The position numbers were made by a program, and so were the translations under genes. Of a stretch of DNA of 64,000 nucleotides, positions 39,845 through 50,415 are shown in pieces (the first letter of the stretch is position 1; every line of letters begins with the position of its first letter). The notes under the pieces were generated by a model. The model did no database searches and was not told the DNA's origin. It was given only the letters and a program-made list of their open reading frames with translations. Origin of the DNA: Aphanothece sp. CMT-3BRIN-NPC111 (GTDB lineage Bacteria > Cyanobacteriota > Cyanobacteriia > Cyanobacteriales > JAHHGU01); the NCBI GenBank assembly GCA_019359765.1, contig JAHHGU010000001.1, positions 62,001-126,000 on the forward strand. The letters are read 5' to 3'.

Positions 39845-41074
39845 TTAATAAGATGGAATTACCAATGATTTTTTTTCTATTAATAATTGTTCAAATTCTT
39901 TAGCTGGTAATGGTCTGCTAAACAAGTAGCCTTGCATTACATCACAGTTTTCTTGGCAGAGAAAAGCTAGTTCTGCTTCCGTTTCTACCCCTTCTGCAAT
40001 CACATTAAGGTTGAGGCTGCGTGCCATCTGAATAATAGCTTTAGTAATACCTGCATTTCCATTATTATTTGTAACATTCTGAACGAAAGAGCGATCAATT
40101 TTTAATGTATCAAATGGCAATTGTTGTAAATAGCTTAAAGAAGAATAACCCATACCAAAATCATCAATAGATAGTTGAATACCTAATTTTTTTAACTCAT
40201 GCATGATTTGAATTGCGGAATTGGTATCCTGGATGATGAGGCTTTCAGTTAGTTCTAGTTCTAAAGATTTGGGACTAAAATTTGTTTCCGTTAATATTTT
40301 TATAATTGTATTGTTTAAATCGGAATTAGAAAACTGGTAAGCTGAGAGATTCACGGCCAATCGTAACGGCTCCGAGCCAGTATGTAATCTGTTTTGCCAG
40401 TCTTTTGTTTGGGTGCAAGCAGTATGCAATACCCATTCACCTATGGGAATTATTAAACCCGTTGCTTCTGCTATAGGGATAAACTCTGTTGGAGAAATGA
40501 AACCTTTTTCGGAATGACGCCAACGCAGCAGGGCTTCTGAACCAACTATCTGTCCACTCTGAAGATTAACCTGAGGTTGATAATAAATTTGGAATTCTTC
40601 TCGTTCTAAGGCATGACGCAAACTCGGCTCTAATGCCAGTGGATCAGAAGTAGTGTCTAACTTCGTTTCTACTGCTATATTCTGAATAGCATAGTGCTGC
40701 GAAAGCGTTGTATACTTTCTGAGTTGCGTGGCGATTGCTTCTAATAGTTCAACAGCCTCATAGGGTTTGGTGAGATAATCATCTGCTCCCAAATTCATTC
40801 CTTGGCGGAAGTCAACTTTGTCAGCTTTAGCAGTGAGAAATATGAAAGGAATTGTCGCCGTTGCTGAATTTTGTCGCAGTATGTTTAAGACACCATAACC
40901 ATCAAGGTTAGGCATCATCACGTCACAAATAATTAAATCAGGTTTGTGCCTCTGTGCTAGCTCTACGCCCACATCGCCACTTGCAGCATCGATAGTATGA
41001 AAGCCTTCTGCTTCCAATAGTTCTAGAATGCTTTCTCGGACTAACTCTTCATCCTCAATCACTAAAATCTTCAT
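39845..41074 (-). CDS. response regulator with EAL c-di-GMP phosphodiesterase domain
   Basis: 409 residues. The N-terminal receiver (1-120) has [14 protein letters not shown], phospho-acceptor Asp in [13 protein letters not shown] and Lys in DYLTKPY. The EAL domain (about 155-400) has intact motifs: SEALLRW, a Glu/Asn set around [32 protein letters not shown] and VIAEGVET. It should be an active c-di-GMP hydrolase controlled by phosphorylation. It overlaps the upstream kinase gene by 4 bases (ATGA), so the kinase at 41071 is the likely phosphodonor. Confidence 0.93.
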   Translation of the reverse strand: MKILVIEDEELVRESILELLEAEGFHTIDAASGDVGVELAQRHKPDLIICDVMMPNLDGYGVLNILRQNSATATIPFIFLTAKADKVDFRQGMNLGADDYLTKPYEAVELLEAIATQLRKYTTLSQHYAIQNIAVETKLDTTSDPLALEPSLRHALEREEFQIYYQPQVNLQSGQIVGSEALLRWRHSEKGFISPTEFIPIAEATGLIIPIGEWVLHTACTQTKDWQNRLHTGSEPLRLAVNLSAYQFSNSDLNNTIIKILTETNFSPKSLELELTESLIIQDTNSAIQIMHELKKLGIQLSIDDFGMGYSSLSYLQQLPFDTLKIDRSFVQNVTNNNGNAGITKAIIQMARSLNLNVIAEGVETEAELAFLCQENCDVMQGYLFSRPLPAKEFEQLLIEKKSLVIPSY

Positions 41075-44000
41075 TCGCTGCTTTTTCCCTGCACTAACGG
41101 CAGCCTGACTGTGATGAGTGTACCCACGCCTACCTCACTACTAACTGCGATCGCCCCACCTTGTAAGTCTACACATTTTTTAACAATAGCAAGTCCTAAG
41201 CCAGTTCCGGGGATAGTGCCGACATTACTGGCGCGTTGGAAAGAGTCAAACAAGTGTTTTTGATCGGCTTCGGGGATACCAATGCCTTGATCTTGCACCT
41301 TAAAGACCGCCATCTCGTTCTCATGCGTAAGTTCAAAGCGAACTATACTGCCACTAGGAGAGTACTTGAGGGCATTAGAGAGTAAATTATATAAGATGCG
41401 CTGGAGTAGTTTTTCATCCATGCAGGCATCCGGATAATCAGCCTGATTAATAAACTCGATAGTATGCTGAGAGCGATCGCCCAATTGCATCTCTTCCACA
41501 AGAGAGTGACAAAATTCAACTAAGTTTAGGGGTGCTGGCTCCAACTGGAGTTTACCTGCATCCGCTTTACCAACTACCAAAATGTCATCTAACAGCTGGG
41601 TTATACGTTTTCCCCCAATTTTAATGCGTTGGAGATAGGTACGTTTTTTTTCTTCCGTCCATTTATGGCCATAATTTTCTATGAGTTGTGCCGAGGAGAG
41701 AATGATGGTCAATGGGGTACGGAACTCGTGGGAGGTCATGGAGACAAAGTTAGACTTAAGTTCGTTGAGCTGTTTCTCTTTTAAGAGTGCTTTTTGGATA
41801 TCCGCTTCTGCCCGCTTACGTTCAGTGATGTCACGGGAAGCCACATGAATTTCATTAACTGCACCTGTTTGTGCATCTCGCACGCTGCGTGCTGTTGATT
41901 CAAGCCAAATATAGTGACCATTTCGATGACGGCTGCGGAAAGCAATTGTGTAAATATCTGAGTCATCCAAGATGTTTTGCTGGTTTTGGGCGAGCACAAC
42001 TACATCATCTGGATGCAAAAACTCATAGGCTGAATGCCCTATCATTTCTTCAGGTTTATATCCGAGCAAGGTATAGCAAGCTGGCGACACATAAAGGTAA
42101 ATTCCATCTGGGGTATGCCGCGAGATCATATCAGTAGAGTTCTCAGCTAAAAGCCGGAACCGTTCTTCACTTTCTCGCAATGCCTTCTCTGCTTGCTTAC
42201 GGAGCGTAATATCTCGATTAACACCCCGATACCCCTTGAATTGTCCCTCAGCATCATAAAAGGGAACTCCGCTGGTTTCAACAATCACTATATGACCATC
42301 TTTATGAAGATGGATGTTTTCCAGAAATATAAAGGGCTGTTGCAATGAAGCCATCGAATTAATAAAGTTGGCAACGCTTTGAGCCTGTTCTGGAGGCATA
42401 AAATCTAAGGGAGTCTTGCCTAATACTGCCTCTGGTTCATAACCCAAAATTTCCTGCACTTTGGAATTGACATAAGTGTAGACCGCATTTTCATCTATCT
42501 CCCACACCCAATTGCTAGTTGTTTCCACTAAATTACGGAAGCGTTCCTCACTTTCGCGTAACGCATTCTCTACCCGTTGGCGCTCAGCAATTTCATGCCA
42601 AAGTTGATCGATGGTATCGCATAATTTGAGTGTACGATTCTGCACTTCTATTTTAAGATCGTCTTTAGCCTTTTGTAATGCTGCTTCTGCTTGCTTTTGC
42701 TCGGTAATGTTTTGCGTCATTACCATTCCAGCAAGAACCTCTTCTTGCTCATTTTTCACGGGCAGCACGTGCATCATGTAGAAGTGATTGGCATAGGGCA
42801 CTTCCATAACCGTTGTTGCTCCAGCTAAAGCAGCACGGTAACTTGGCTCAACTATATTGCACATTTCCGGCGGGAATACTTCCCAAATGGTCTTTCCGGG
42901 TAAATTTTCTTTGGTGAGACCAATCTCTGCCAACCCTAACCCTTCGGCTAGGGTATAACGGAGATTGTGATCGAATAAAAGAACAGCACCGTTGGGGAAG
43001 TTGCTAACCAAGGTTCGGTATAATTCTTCACTTTTACGCAATGCCTCTTCTGCCTGTTTGCGAGGGGTGATGTTCGTAGCAATAGCAAGCAGTTGACGAG
43101 CAGTTCCTTCCGGGGATATTAGTGGTTTTTTAATCGTCTGAAACCAATTAACTTTGCCTGTAAAGTCAGTAACTTTTTCCTCAGGAATAATCTTTTCTTG
43201 CAAACTGTCCATCACCTGTCTATCGTCACCAAGAAACTGTTCTACCTCTTCTTGATTCGGGTTAAAATCGGCATCACTTTTGCCAATCAAATTTTCAATA
43301 GTTGTGCCATATATATTTGCTAATCCTTGATTTACTAAGATAAATTTTCCGTTTTCATCTTTAACAAAAATCAAATGGGGAAGTGTATCAATAACTTGAC
43401 GAAGAAACTCTTGTTGCACTCTCAGCGATTCTTCAGCTTGTTTACGAGCAGTAATGTCTTTAATTACACAGATAAAGTACTTAGGACTACCACTAAAGTC
43501 GCGCACCAGTGAAACTGTTAAGTTAATCCAGATACAGGAATTATCTTTGCGGATGTAGCGCTTCTCTATCGAGTAGGTCTGAATTTCCGATGCCAACATC
43601 TGACTAACATATTTGATATCAGGATTAAGGTCATCGGGGTGGGTAATATTCTGGAAAGCGCCCCCTAGCAACTCCTCAGATGTGTAACCAACTATGTCAC
43701 AGAGCTTTTTGTTGACCCGCAGCCACTTACCATCTATTCCGGCGTGAACAATACCAACAGCAGCCTGCTCAAAGGTTGCCCGGAATCGCTCTTCACTCTC
43801 CCGTAGCGCCTCTTCTGTCCGCTTGCGCTCGATGCCCAGCGCAATTTCGTCCGCAATGGATGCGAGGGCGCTGATCGTGTTTTCTGTTAGGGGAAGGCGT
43901 GCGAACATCGCTATCACCCCGACTAACCGCTCCTCAACAATTAAAGGATAGCCAGCAAAGGCGATCATCCCTTCCTGTAATGCCCATGCTTTGTTACCAA

Positions 44001-45501
44001 TGCACTGATCGCTGAGGACTTCATTTGTCAAGTAAGGCTGACGTTGTTGGGCAATTAGACCAACTTTATAGTCCCCAACCGGGATACGTGCATAGGAGCC
44101 GTCAAGGCGAGTATACATCCCGGCGCTGGCGAAAAGTTCCAGCATATTTTCTGTTGGGTTAAGCAGCCAAATACGGGCAAGTGCGGCATCAAGATGTTTG
44201 ACGACAGATTCAACACAGTGATGTAGCATCCCCGATAACGTGTTGCGCTCAGTCAGAGCTGCTCCTACATCTGCACCCAGTTGTGCCTGACGCGATCGCG
44301 CCATCAGGTCTTCTTGTGCCTGCTTTCGTTCCTGTGCTTGCGAGATTGCCGCTGCTGCTGCTTTTAAAAGGTCTACTTCCGCCGCTGACCACGCCCGTGC
44401 ATCTTTGCAGTTATCAAAGCCGATAAAACCAAAGAATGCGCCATTGACTATTAAGGGCAAAACCAGGATGGATAAGATACCTTGAGATTCTAAAATTAAA
44501 CGTTCTGGCTCAGGAAATTCTCTAACTCTCCCGGTAATGATTTCTCCCTGCGCTAACGCCTCTGCCCACCGGGGAAAGAACTCGTCGTAGGAAAGATTCT
44601 GAAGTATCGGGTTATCTATTTCCGGGCAAATGCCCGACTTGCACCACTCCCCCCGCTGGCTCATCAACAACTCACCCCTGGCATCCCGATGATTTTCAAA
44701 TATATAAATGCGACTGGCACCGGATACTTCTCCTAGAGGTTCTAGTATCTCTTTGTAGTAATTTTCGCGATCGCGGTAAGCCAAGAGCCTACGCTGTACT
44801 TCAACCAGTGCTGCTAAGTAGCGTTCGCGCTTTGCTAATGCTTCCTGCGCCTCCTGGCGTTCAGTAATGTCATTTGCCAGAACTAGCATGGCACTTCTTC
44901 CGGCAAAGATTAAGGGGTTAGAAGTAATTTCAACGTCGAGGATGGTGCCGTCTTTCTTTTGGTGTTTATAAATTTCTGATCGACTCAACTCGGTGGTCAA
45001 CGCTGGTATTGTTTCTAGTAGAGCTAGAACATCTTCAGGAGGACGAATGTCGCGAATCGTCATAGCGAGAAATTCTTCCTGAGAATAGCCATAGTAGGAA
45101 GTAGCCGTCTCATTAACCGCTAAGAAAGCCAGTGTTTCAGCGTCATACACCCACATAGGATGGGGGTTATTTGCAAATAAAAGTCTATATTGCGCTTCTT
45201 GCGCCTCCAGTGCCTTGCTTACTTGCTCAAGAGATACCTCCGGCGCTTCCTTAAACAGAGCTTGGTCGTGCTGGCGTTCTGCTTCTAATGTTTGACTCGC
45301 GACGGCTTTCTCCTGATTCTGCTGGCACAGTTTTTCTTTGGCTATCTGTAGTTCTTCCAAAGCCGTGTTGAGTTCATGGAAAACTTCTACCGTTATCTCT
45401 GGCTCTGATTGCTGTAAACCTGATTTACGCCCTTGCTGCTGCAATTGAGCTAAACGCTGTTGTATGTTCTGTATTTGTTGGTCAAATTTGCTCGCGTCCA
45501 C
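41071..45501 (-). CDS. multi-PAS/GAF sensor histidine kinase
   Basis: A 1476-residue soluble kinase without membrane segments. An N-terminal coiled coil is followed by PAS (about 105-215), GAF (230-395), GAF (405-560), and five further PAS/PAC units (about 565-1235, each ending in ITxRKQAEE-type linkers). A HisKA domain carries the phospho-accepting His in [10 protein letters not shown], and the HATPase has [10 protein letters not shown] and [17 protein letters not shown]. It is translationally coupled to the REC-EAL gene, which suggests that intracellular signals sensed by the PAS/GAF array set c-di-GMP levels. The GAFs lack the Cys-His of cyanobacteriochromes. The start is the ATG at 45501. 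Confidence 0.92.
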   Translation of the reverse strand: MDASKFDQQIQNIQQRLAQLQQQGRKSGLQQSEPEITVEVFHELNTALEELQIAKEKLCQQNQEKAVASQTLEAERQHDQALFKEAPEVSLEQVSKALEAQEAQYRLLFANNPHPMWVYDAETLAFLAVNETATSYYGYSQEEFLAMTIRDIRPPEDVLALLETIPALTTELSRSEIYKHQKKDGTILDVEITSNPLIFAGRSAMLVLANDITERQEAQEALAKRERYLAALVEVQRRLLAYRDRENYYKEILEPLGEVSGASRIYIFENHRDARGELLMSQRGEWCKSGICPEIDNPILQNLSYDEFFPRWAEALAQGEIITGRVREFPEPERLILESQGILSILVLPLIVNGAFFGFIGFDNCKDARAWSAAEVDLLKAAAAAISQAQERKQAQEDLMARSRQAQLGADVGAALTERNTLSGMLHHCVESVVKHLDAALARIWLLNPTENMLELFASAGMYTRLDGSYARIPVGDYKVGLIAQQRQPYLTNEVLSDQCIGNKAWALQEGMIAFAGYPLIVEERLVGVIAMFARLPLTENTISALASIADEIALGIERKRTEEALRESEERFRATFEQAAVGIVHAGIDGKWLRVNKKLCDIVGYTSEELLGGAFQNITHPDDLNPDIKYVSQMLASEIQTYSIEKRYIRKDNSCIWINLTVSLVRDFSGSPKYFICVIKDITARKQAEESLRVQQEFLRQVIDTLPHLIFVKDENGKFILVNQGLANIYGTTIENLIGKSDADFNPNQEEVEQFLGDDRQVMDSLQEKIIPEEKVTDFTGKVNWFQTIKKPLISPEGTARQLLAIATNITPRKQAEEALRKSEELYRTLVSNFPNGAVLLFDHNLRYTLAEGLGLAEIGLTKENLPGKTIWEVFPPEMCNIVEPSYRAALAGATTVMEVPYANHFYMMHVLPVKNEQEEVLAGMVMTQNITEQKQAEAALQKAKDDLKIEVQNRTLKLCDTIDQLWHEIAERQRVENALRESEERFRNLVETTSNWVWEIDENAVYTYVNSKVQEILGYEPEAVLGKTPLDFMPPEQAQSVANFINSMASLQQPFIFLENIHLHKDGHIVIVETSGVPFYDAEGQFKGYRGVNRDITLRKQAEKALRESEERFRLLAENSTDMISRHTPDGIYLYVSPACYTLLGYKPEEMIGHSAYEFLHPDDVVVLAQNQQNILDDSDIYTIAFRSRHRNGHYIWLESTARSVRDAQTGAVNEIHVASRDITERKRAEADIQKALLKEKQLNELKSNFVSMTSHEFRTPLTIILSSAQLIENYGHKWTEEKKRTYLQRIKIGGKRITQLLDDILVVGKADAGKLQLEPAPLNLVEFCHSLVEEMQLGDRSQHTIEFINQADYPDACMDEKLLQRILYNLLSNALKYSPSGSIVRFELTHENEMAVFKVQDQGIGIPEADQKHLFDSFQRASNVGTIPGTGLGLAIVKKCVDLQGGAIAVSSEVGVGTLITVRLPLVQGKSSE

Positions 45502-45534
45502 ACTGGATCTCCTTACATTCAGTGCTAAAGCCGT

Positions 45535-45582
45535 GCGTTAGCGTAGCCTTCCCGTAGGATAGCGCGGCGCTCTGCGGATCGC
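45535..45582. repeat. GCGTTAGCGTAGCC-type dispersed repeat
   Basis: A GC-rich, partly palindromic tract (GCGTTAGCGTAGCCTTCCCG and onwards to GCGGATCGCG) lies between the two kinase genes. It belongs to a class of intergenic repeats common in cyanobacteria. Assigned from general resemblance only. Confidence 0.4.
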
Positions 45583-45736
45583 GTATTGTCATAGCTGCAA
45601 GCATGGGAAGTGATATTACGTTCCCAGATCTGCTACCTATGGAATGCAAGCAAATCCTTTTTTTGTCGGCTTTCATAATTGGCGTTGCCAACCCCTATAA
45701 TCCTTAGCCACTTTAATTTATAACTCAAGTACTATA

Positions 45737-46831
45737 CTAGGAGTTACTTGGTAGAATAACTTGTACAATTGTTTGCTGTTTAGGGATGCTTTCTACTACC
45801 ATTTCTCCCCCATAAACTTCTGCTACCCGTTTAATAATGCTCAATCCTAACCCTGAGCCTTGTTGCTCATAAAGTCGGCGCTCAAATTGTATGTATGCTC
45901 CCAAGGAAGCAATTTGCTCTGTAGTCATCCCTCGTCCGTTATCCATTACCTGTATAGTAAAAATATTTTGTTCAAGAATGCTACTGACACGCACAGGTGT
46001 TCCAGCGTCAGAAAATTTGAAAGCATTATCAATTATTTCTTCAACAATTTTCTGTAAGTCCGCTTGGGACATCTGAACGCTTGCTTCTTGAAGCTCCAAA
46101 TGCAGATCTGCTTCTCTACCATACTGCTTTGATTTTTGGAGAGCTGTGTCTGTAATTACAGCTTGTGATGAAATAATCTTTCGACTTCGTAGTGCTTTTA
46201 ATTTCTGCGGATCTGTTGCTGCTATCTCCAGTTCTGCATATAGCAAAAAATTATGAATGAGCCGATGTAAAAGTTCGCTATCAGCCTGAATGTGTTCGGC
46301 TATTTCACGTAGGGCAAATGGTTCTAGTACATCTGATTTTTCCCAGAGTTCTTTGGAAAAATCAGAAATATCATTAAGAGGTCTGAGGAGTTCGTGCGGA
46401 AGCGATAGGGCGAGACTTTGGCGTAACGTATCTAGTTTCTTTTCAGTAGATTTACCAATCGCTTCCTGTTTTTCGAGTCGGCTCGCGATCGCACCTAGTA
46501 GTTCCTCGTTAGAAAAGGGCTTGGTAAGATAATCATCGGCTCCCAGATCCATACCTTGACGCCAATCTGCTTTGTCGGCTTTGGCAGTGAGAAAAATAAA
46601 CGGAATCGTGGCAGTGACAGGATATTGGCGCAACTCGTTGAGAACCCCGTAACCATCCAGTTTAGGCATCATTATGTCGCATATAATTAAATCCGGGATA
46701 ATTTCTTGCGCTAACTCCACCCCGATCTCTCCATTCTCCGCAGAAATCGCCTCGAAATTCTCAGCTTCCAAAATTTCTAAAATCACATCCCGAATAAACT
46801 GCTCGTCTTCAATCACTAAAATCTTGTTCAT
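45737..46831 (-). CDS. hybrid REC-histidine kinase
   Basis: 364 residues from the ATG at 46831 ([20 protein letters not shown] lies 8 bases upstream). The longer open frame to 47047 runs through an IS end and is not coding. The N-terminal receiver (1-120) is close to that of the REC-EAL protein, with Asp in LIICDIMMPKLDG. The kinase part has His in SLPHELLRPLNDI (a HisKA variant) and HATPase motifs EEIIDNAFKFS and QGSGLGLSIIKR. This response-regulator-kinase layout, lacking input sensors, suggests a phosphorelay intermediate taking phosphate from the large kinase at 41071. Confidence 0.88.
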   Translation of the reverse strand: MNKILVIEDEQFIRDVILEILEAENFEAISAENGEIGVELAQEIIPDLIICDIMMPKLDGYGVLNELRQYPVTATIPFIFLTAKADKADWRQGMDLGADDYLTKPFSNEELLGAIASRLEKQEAIGKSTEKKLDTLRQSLALSLPHELLRPLNDISDFSKELWEKSDVLEPFALREIAEHIQADSELLHRLIHNFLLYAELEIAATDPQKLKALRSRKIISSQAVITDTALQKSKQYGREADLHLELQEASVQMSQADLQKIVEEIIDNAFKFSDAGTPVRVSSILEQNIFTIQVMDNGRGMTTEQIASLGAYIQFERRLYEQQGSGLGLSIIKRVAEVYGGEMVVESIPKQQTIVQVILPSNS

Positions 46832-46867
46832 TGGGAAAACCTCTGGTAGTTTAATCGTACTAAGACT

Positions 46868-46917
46868 TTGACATTTTCCTGCCATTCTAGGACGGGGCTT
46901 TAAACCCAAATTCCTAG
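46868..46917 (-). repeat. end-to-end remnant of an IS200/IS605-type element
   Basis: On the minus strand, GGGTTTAAAGCCCCGTCCTA matches the left-end motif seen near 19250 and 51440. It is followed within 20 bases by ATGTCAA, the right-end tail seen at 18584 and 52773. Only the two ends remain, about 50 bases. Confidence 0.5.
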
Positions 46918-47419
46918 TAAATATAGTGCCCAACGCGGTCAAAAAAAAACTAAATTTACTCAAACTTGGCTTGATAAGCAGCATGTAGGCGAAGACAAGG
47001 GGGCAGGGGAGACAAGCAGACAAGGGAGAGGAAAGGCTCTTGTTCACTCTTAATGGGACTTAGACATTCTCTAGCCCCTTTAGGGGCTGAAACTTCCTCT
47101 GCGTAAGGGAAAGAGGTCAATACCCTAAAAATGTCTGAAACCCTTGTCAATGCTAGATTCATGCCAATTCAAGCGAAAAGTCTTTATCTATCTAGGTTTG
47201 AAGCTCTTTTAGCCTTACTTTTTGTCTAAGTCCCGTTAACGTAGGATAGCTATAGCAAGCATTGCGCTTGTTGTAGACATAAACTAAACTGCAACCGTTG
47301 CCGCAGGAGGCTAGGCTGGCAGAAGCTACCTTTGGAGGAACTGTTGCACAGCGTCGCAGGTTAGAGTACGAGAAAGTCAAAGCATTGAGTTGGTGTGGTA
47401 GAAAGGAGGATGCATACTC
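46918..47419. other. 500-base gap with a G-rich tract
   Basis: No gene recognised. It contains a G-rich low-complexity tract (about 46998-47035) of the type found inside the caspase gene. The end carries the promoter and AGGAGG (47404-47409) for the next gene. Confidence 0.4.
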
Positions 47420-47917
47420 GTGTTAGCAAAGCTTTCTGAAGGAATCGCCTGTTTTGTCCTAGCGTTTATCTTGGCAAGTTTAGTTGAATATTGGCTACAT
47501 CGCTTGATGCACGCTTCTGCCCGCATTGGTGAACGTCACCGCGACCACCACCGCCGCAACGAAGGGCAGGGGGTGCTGTGGGAGTTTCTAGACTATGTTA
47601 AAGGCAGCCTGGTGGTGATGTTCTTGATGTTTTTCTACTCCTGGGAGGCTGGAATTGGTTGGTTCCTTGGTGCGCTATTATATGCCGCCTTTTCAGCCTA
47701 TGCCCATCAGCTACAGCACGAAAACCCAACCAAATGCTTCTGGATGAAGATGCCAGTTCACTATGTACATCACAAATATGGTATGTGGCATCACAACTTT
47801 GGTTTGGCAGTAGATTGGTGGGATCATGTTTTTGGTACCTACAAACCTGTGGAATGGTTGACGCAAGAGGAACTTGGTCAACAACCACGAGGTTTTATGG
47901 AACTCCGGTGGCGGTAG
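47420..47917 (+). CDS. fatty acid hydroxylase / sterol desaturase family enzyme
   Basis: 165 residues starting at GTG with AGGAGG 10 bases upstream. It is a membrane di-iron enzyme with four histidine boxes: HRLMH, HRDHH, HQLQHE and HYVHHKYGMWHHN. Hydrophobic segments at about 8-25 and 57-85 anchor it. The family hydroxylates or desaturates acyl chains, carotenoids or sterol-like lipids using O2; small forms of this size include carotenoid/beta-ring-hydroxylase-like proteins. The substrate is unknown. It lies 430 bases before devC and within 10 kb of other lipid-type enzymes. Confidence 0.82.
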   Translation: MLAKLSEGIACFVLAFILASLVEYWLHRLMHASARIGERHRDHHRRNEGQGVLWEFLDYVKGSLVVMFLMFFYSWEAGIGWFLGALLYAAFSAYAHQLQHENPTKCFWMKMPVHYVHHKYGMWHHNFGLAVDWWDHVFGTYKPVEWLTQEELGQQPRGFMELRWR

Positions 47918-48129
47918 CAGCGTCCTAGCTGTCAGGCGATGGCTAGTACATCACCACAAAAATTTGTGACCAACTGGAAGACAAAGTAGGGGCAGAAAAC
48001 TGGCCAGTTGATTTCTGCCCAGCGGTACTAGATAGCTTGTCCTCGGCTGTTTGGACATAAAAATTGTTCGCCCTGTATCGCTTTGCCAAGAGTTTTAATG
48101 ATATTTTTCCTAAAACGCTTCATCGTTTC

Positions 48130-48156
48130 CACCCTCCCCTTGTTAAGGGGAGGGTG
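48130..48156. repeat. 12-bp-stem hairpin
   Basis: CACCCTCCCCTT and AAGGGGAGGGTG are exact reverse complements around GTT. It is part of the CCCCTT/AAGGGG class of intergenic repeats. It could end the hydroxylase transcript, although no T-run follows. Confidence 0.6.
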
Positions 48157-48231
48157 CCGGATTATTCTTGCTTCCAGAGTTGGCAAGGGGGGACTGAGGG
48201 GGTAATTTTTTGACTTTTGCAAGAGGTCTAC

Positions 48232-48262
48232 TATAAACGAAGCAATTAAACAAACTTGATAT
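48232..48262. repeat. 31-base repeat matching the 3' end of the epimerase gene
   Basis: It starts TATAAACGAAGCAATTAAAC and matches 50385-50415 in the same orientation with two mismatches. The second copy covers the stop codon of the epimerase gene at 50399. Weaker similarity continues for about 20 more bases into the coding end. Confidence 0.7.
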
Positions 48263-48350
48263 ATAGCAGTAAGCATAATTTACACACCCAGCTCTGCTGC
48301 TATAACTGAAGGATTGCAAATTGCTAAAAGCTAACTGCTAATTGCTATAA

Positions 48351-49592
48351 ATGGTTTCACTTGCTCGTAAGAATCTGCTCGAAGATATTCCTCGCTTTCT
48401 TGTGGCTCAGGCAGGAATTATGTTTGCCGTGAGTCTAGTAACAATTCAGACTGGTATCTTCAATGGCTTTACTCGTTCTGCGGCTAAGTTAATTGACAAT
48501 TCTGAAGCTGATATTTGGGTTGCCTCAGAGAGCATGGTATACATTGACCTGACACTGCCCATACCCCAAGCGCATGTAGCTCAGGCTCAACAGGTAGCAG
48601 GCGTAGAACGAGCAGAAGCGCTAATTGTCAGAGGTTCAATATGGCGTCACCCTTCAGGCGAGATTACTCCAGTGAGAGTAATCGGATTTGACCCAAACGG
48701 ACAATTATTTATACCAAGAAATATCACTCAAGGCAGTTTGAGTGACTTAAAGCAGCCTTACAGCGTAATTGTAGATACAACTAACCTGAATTCTTTAAAT
48801 GTAAAACGCATAAATGATCTAGCTGAAGTTAGTACCTTACCAGCGCGAGTAGTTGGCTTCACCGAAAGAAACCGCTCCACTGCATCGAATGCTTTCATGT
48901 TTACCTCATTGGATAATGCCAACGCTTATTTAACTTCCGGTCTAACTTCTAGTTTGTCCTGTACATTGCCATCGGGAGCAAAAGGAATCGAGTGTACTAA
49001 CACTTATGCAAAACCCGATCCGAGTTCTACTCCTGCGCCCAAACAGTTAGCCGCATCAGATCCCATCACTTATGTGTTGATTCAAGCCCAGCCTGGTCAA
49101 GATCTACAGGCACTAAAGCAGAAGATTGAAGCTTCCTTGCCAAATACTCGTGCCTACACTCGTACCGAAATTGTGGAGAAGACTCAGTATTATTGGCAAA
49201 AGCGAACAGGAATTGGATTCCTTCTAGGTCTCGGTGCTGCGGTGGGCGTAATTGTTGGGGCGATAGTTGTTAGCCAGATCCTCTACTCCTCAGTAACGGA
49301 TCATCTCCAGGAATTTGGCACCCTCAAAGCAATGGGGGCATCTGATTGGGTTATTTACGGTGTGATTATCGAGCAGGCGCTGTGGATGGCGATTCTAGGC
49401 TACCTTCCCGGCATGGTTCTTTGCTCGGGGGTGGCAGCTTGGACGTTTACAACTCAAGGCATAATTATTTTAATCACGCCACTAACTGCGATCGCCGCCT
49501 TGGGAATCACGGTTGTAATGTGTGTTAGCTCAGCAATCTTTGCTATTCAAAAAGTCACCCGTGTCGATCCGGCGATCGTGTTCAAGGCATGA
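48351..49592 (+). CDS. devC: ABC transporter permease DevC
   Basis: 413 residues. TM1 at about 18-40 is followed by a MacB-like periplasmic domain (about 45-285), then three C-terminal membrane segments (about 290-315, 335-365, 375-400; FtsX fold). The N-terminal ARKNLLEDIPRFLVAQAGIM and C-terminal VTRVDPAIVFKA are typical of DevC. The family exports heterocyst glycolipids or other envelope lipids through TolC with DevB. The stop overlaps the devA start by 4 bases. No DevB (HlyD-type) gene is adjacent. Cys pairs in the periplasmic domain (SSLSCTLPSGAKGIECTNT) look like a disulfide. Confidence 0.9.
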   Translation: MVSLARKNLLEDIPRFLVAQAGIMFAVSLVTIQTGIFNGFTRSAAKLIDNSEADIWVASESMVYIDLTLPIPQAHVAQAQQVAGVERAEALIVRGSIWRHPSGEITPVRVIGFDPNGQLFIPRNITQGSLSDLKQPYSVIVDTTNLNSLNVKRINDLAEVSTLPARVVGFTERNRSTASNAFMFTSLDNANAYLTSGLTSSLSCTLPSGAKGIECTNTYAKPDPSSTPAPKQLAASDPITYVLIQAQPGQDLQALKQKIEASLPNTRAYTRTEIVEKTQYYWQKRTGIGFLLGLGAAVGVIVGAIVVSQILYSSVTDHLQEFGTLKAMGASDWVIYGVIIEQALWMAILGYLPGMVLCSGVAAWTFTTQGIIILITPLTAIAALGITVVMCVSSAIFAIQKVTRVDPAIVFKA

Positions 49593-50299
49593 GTTGGAAT
49601 TATTATAATATTCCAGTCGCTAAAACTAAAGCCATTACTGCCAGGAATGTAGAGATGGTGTTCCAGTCGGGGAGTGAACGTTTTCAAGCCCTTAAAGGTA
49701 TCGATTTGACAGTCCAAAGTGGCGATATTCAACTGTTAATGGGACCGTCTGGATCTGGCAAAACAACTTTACTGTCAATTTTAGCTGGGATTTTGACACC
49801 AACTGCTGGGAGCGTTTCTATCTTCGGAAAAGAAATTAATAGCCTCTCTAAGGCAAAGTTAACTCAATTTCGGCTGCAAAATATCGGCTTTATTTTTCAG
49901 AGTTTTAATTTGTTTCCGGCGCTAACAGCAGTTGAAAATATTGAATTAGTGCTGAATGCCAAAGGTATTCGGGGGCGAGCAGCGAAACATCAGGCACAAG
50001 CTTTGCTGGAACAAGTTGGTTTAGGAGAGAAAGCAAATCAAAGACCAGCTAATTTGTCAGGGGGACAGAAACAGCGGGTGGCGATCGCTCGTGCTTTAAC
50101 GGGTTATCCTCGGTTAATTATGGCAGATGAGCCAACAGCTGCTTTGGACTCGCATAGCGGGCATGCCGTGATTGAGTTACTACGTCAGCTAGCAAAGAAA
50201 CAAGGTTGCACAGTGCTGATGGTGACACACGATCCGCGCATTATAGATGTAGCTGACCGAGTTGCTTATCTGGAAGATGGGATTCTCCAGAAAAAGTGA
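49589..50299 (+). CDS. devA: ABC transporter ATP-binding protein DevA
   Basis: 236 residues with all ABC motifs: Walker A GPSGSGKTT, Q-loop in GFIFQSFNLFP, signature LSGGQKQRVAIARAL, Walker B LIMADEPTAALD, and the H-loop MVTHD. It belongs to the LolD/MacB/DevA subfamily. It overlaps devC by 4 bases (ATGA), indicating coupled translation, and is expected to form the DevCA core of an exporter of lipids or amphiphiles. The N-terminal 15 residues (YYNIPVAKTKAITARNV) fit DevA. Confidence 0.92.
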   Translation: MSWNYYNIPVAKTKAITARNVEMVFQSGSERFQALKGIDLTVQSGDIQLLMGPSGSGKTTLLSILAGILTPTAGSVSIFGKEINSLSKAKLTQFRLQNIGFIFQSFNLFPALTAVENIELVLNAKGIRGRAAKHQAQALLEQVGLGEKANQRPANLSGGQKQRVAIARALTGYPRLIMADEPTAALDSHSGHAVIELLRQLAKKQGCTVLMVTHDPRIIDVADRVAYLEDGILQKK

Positions 50300-50332
50300 T
50301 AGGTGATAGGTCAACACTTGACACCTGACAAC

Positions 50333-50361
50333 GTAGGGGCACGGCACTGCCGTGCCCCTAC
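50333..50361. repeat. 29-base palindrome
   Basis: GTAGGGGCACGGCA (50333-50346) and TGCCGTGCCCCTAC are exact reverse complements around one C. It lies 34 bases after devA and may end both devA and the convergent epimerase transcripts. Confidence 0.7.
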
Positions 50362-50384
50362 AACTGACACGCTTGCCGACAGAC

Positions 50385-50415
50385 TATAAACGAAGCAATT
50401 AAACGGACTTGATAT
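50385..50415. repeat. 31-base repeat, second copy
   Basis: It matches 48232-48262 with two mismatches and includes the last codons (IKSV) and stop of the epimerase gene. Confidence 0.7.

Larger units (their letters stand above)
47918..48350. other. Gap before devC with hairpin and repeats
   Basis: No gene. A 12-bp-stem hairpin (CACCCTCCCCTT / AAGGGGAGGGTG) lies at 48130-48156. A copy of a 31-base repeat lies at 48232-48262, and the 24-base repeat shared with 24036 ends 4 bases before the devC ATG, leaving no normal ribosome binding site. Confidence 0.55.

Noticed and set aside
41071..45501. Phytochrome/cyanobacteriochrome function for the large kinase
   Set aside because: Neither GAF domain has a Cys-His bilin site or a PHY-like domain.
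46832..47047. N-terminal extension of the REC-kinase
   Set aside because: The 72 extra residues translate a G-rich tract and an IS end; the receiver starts at 46831 with a good ribosome binding site.
48028..48276. 82-residue minus-strand ORF upstream of devC
   Set aside because: It translates across a hairpin repeat and the 31-base repeat; no protein-like conservation seen.
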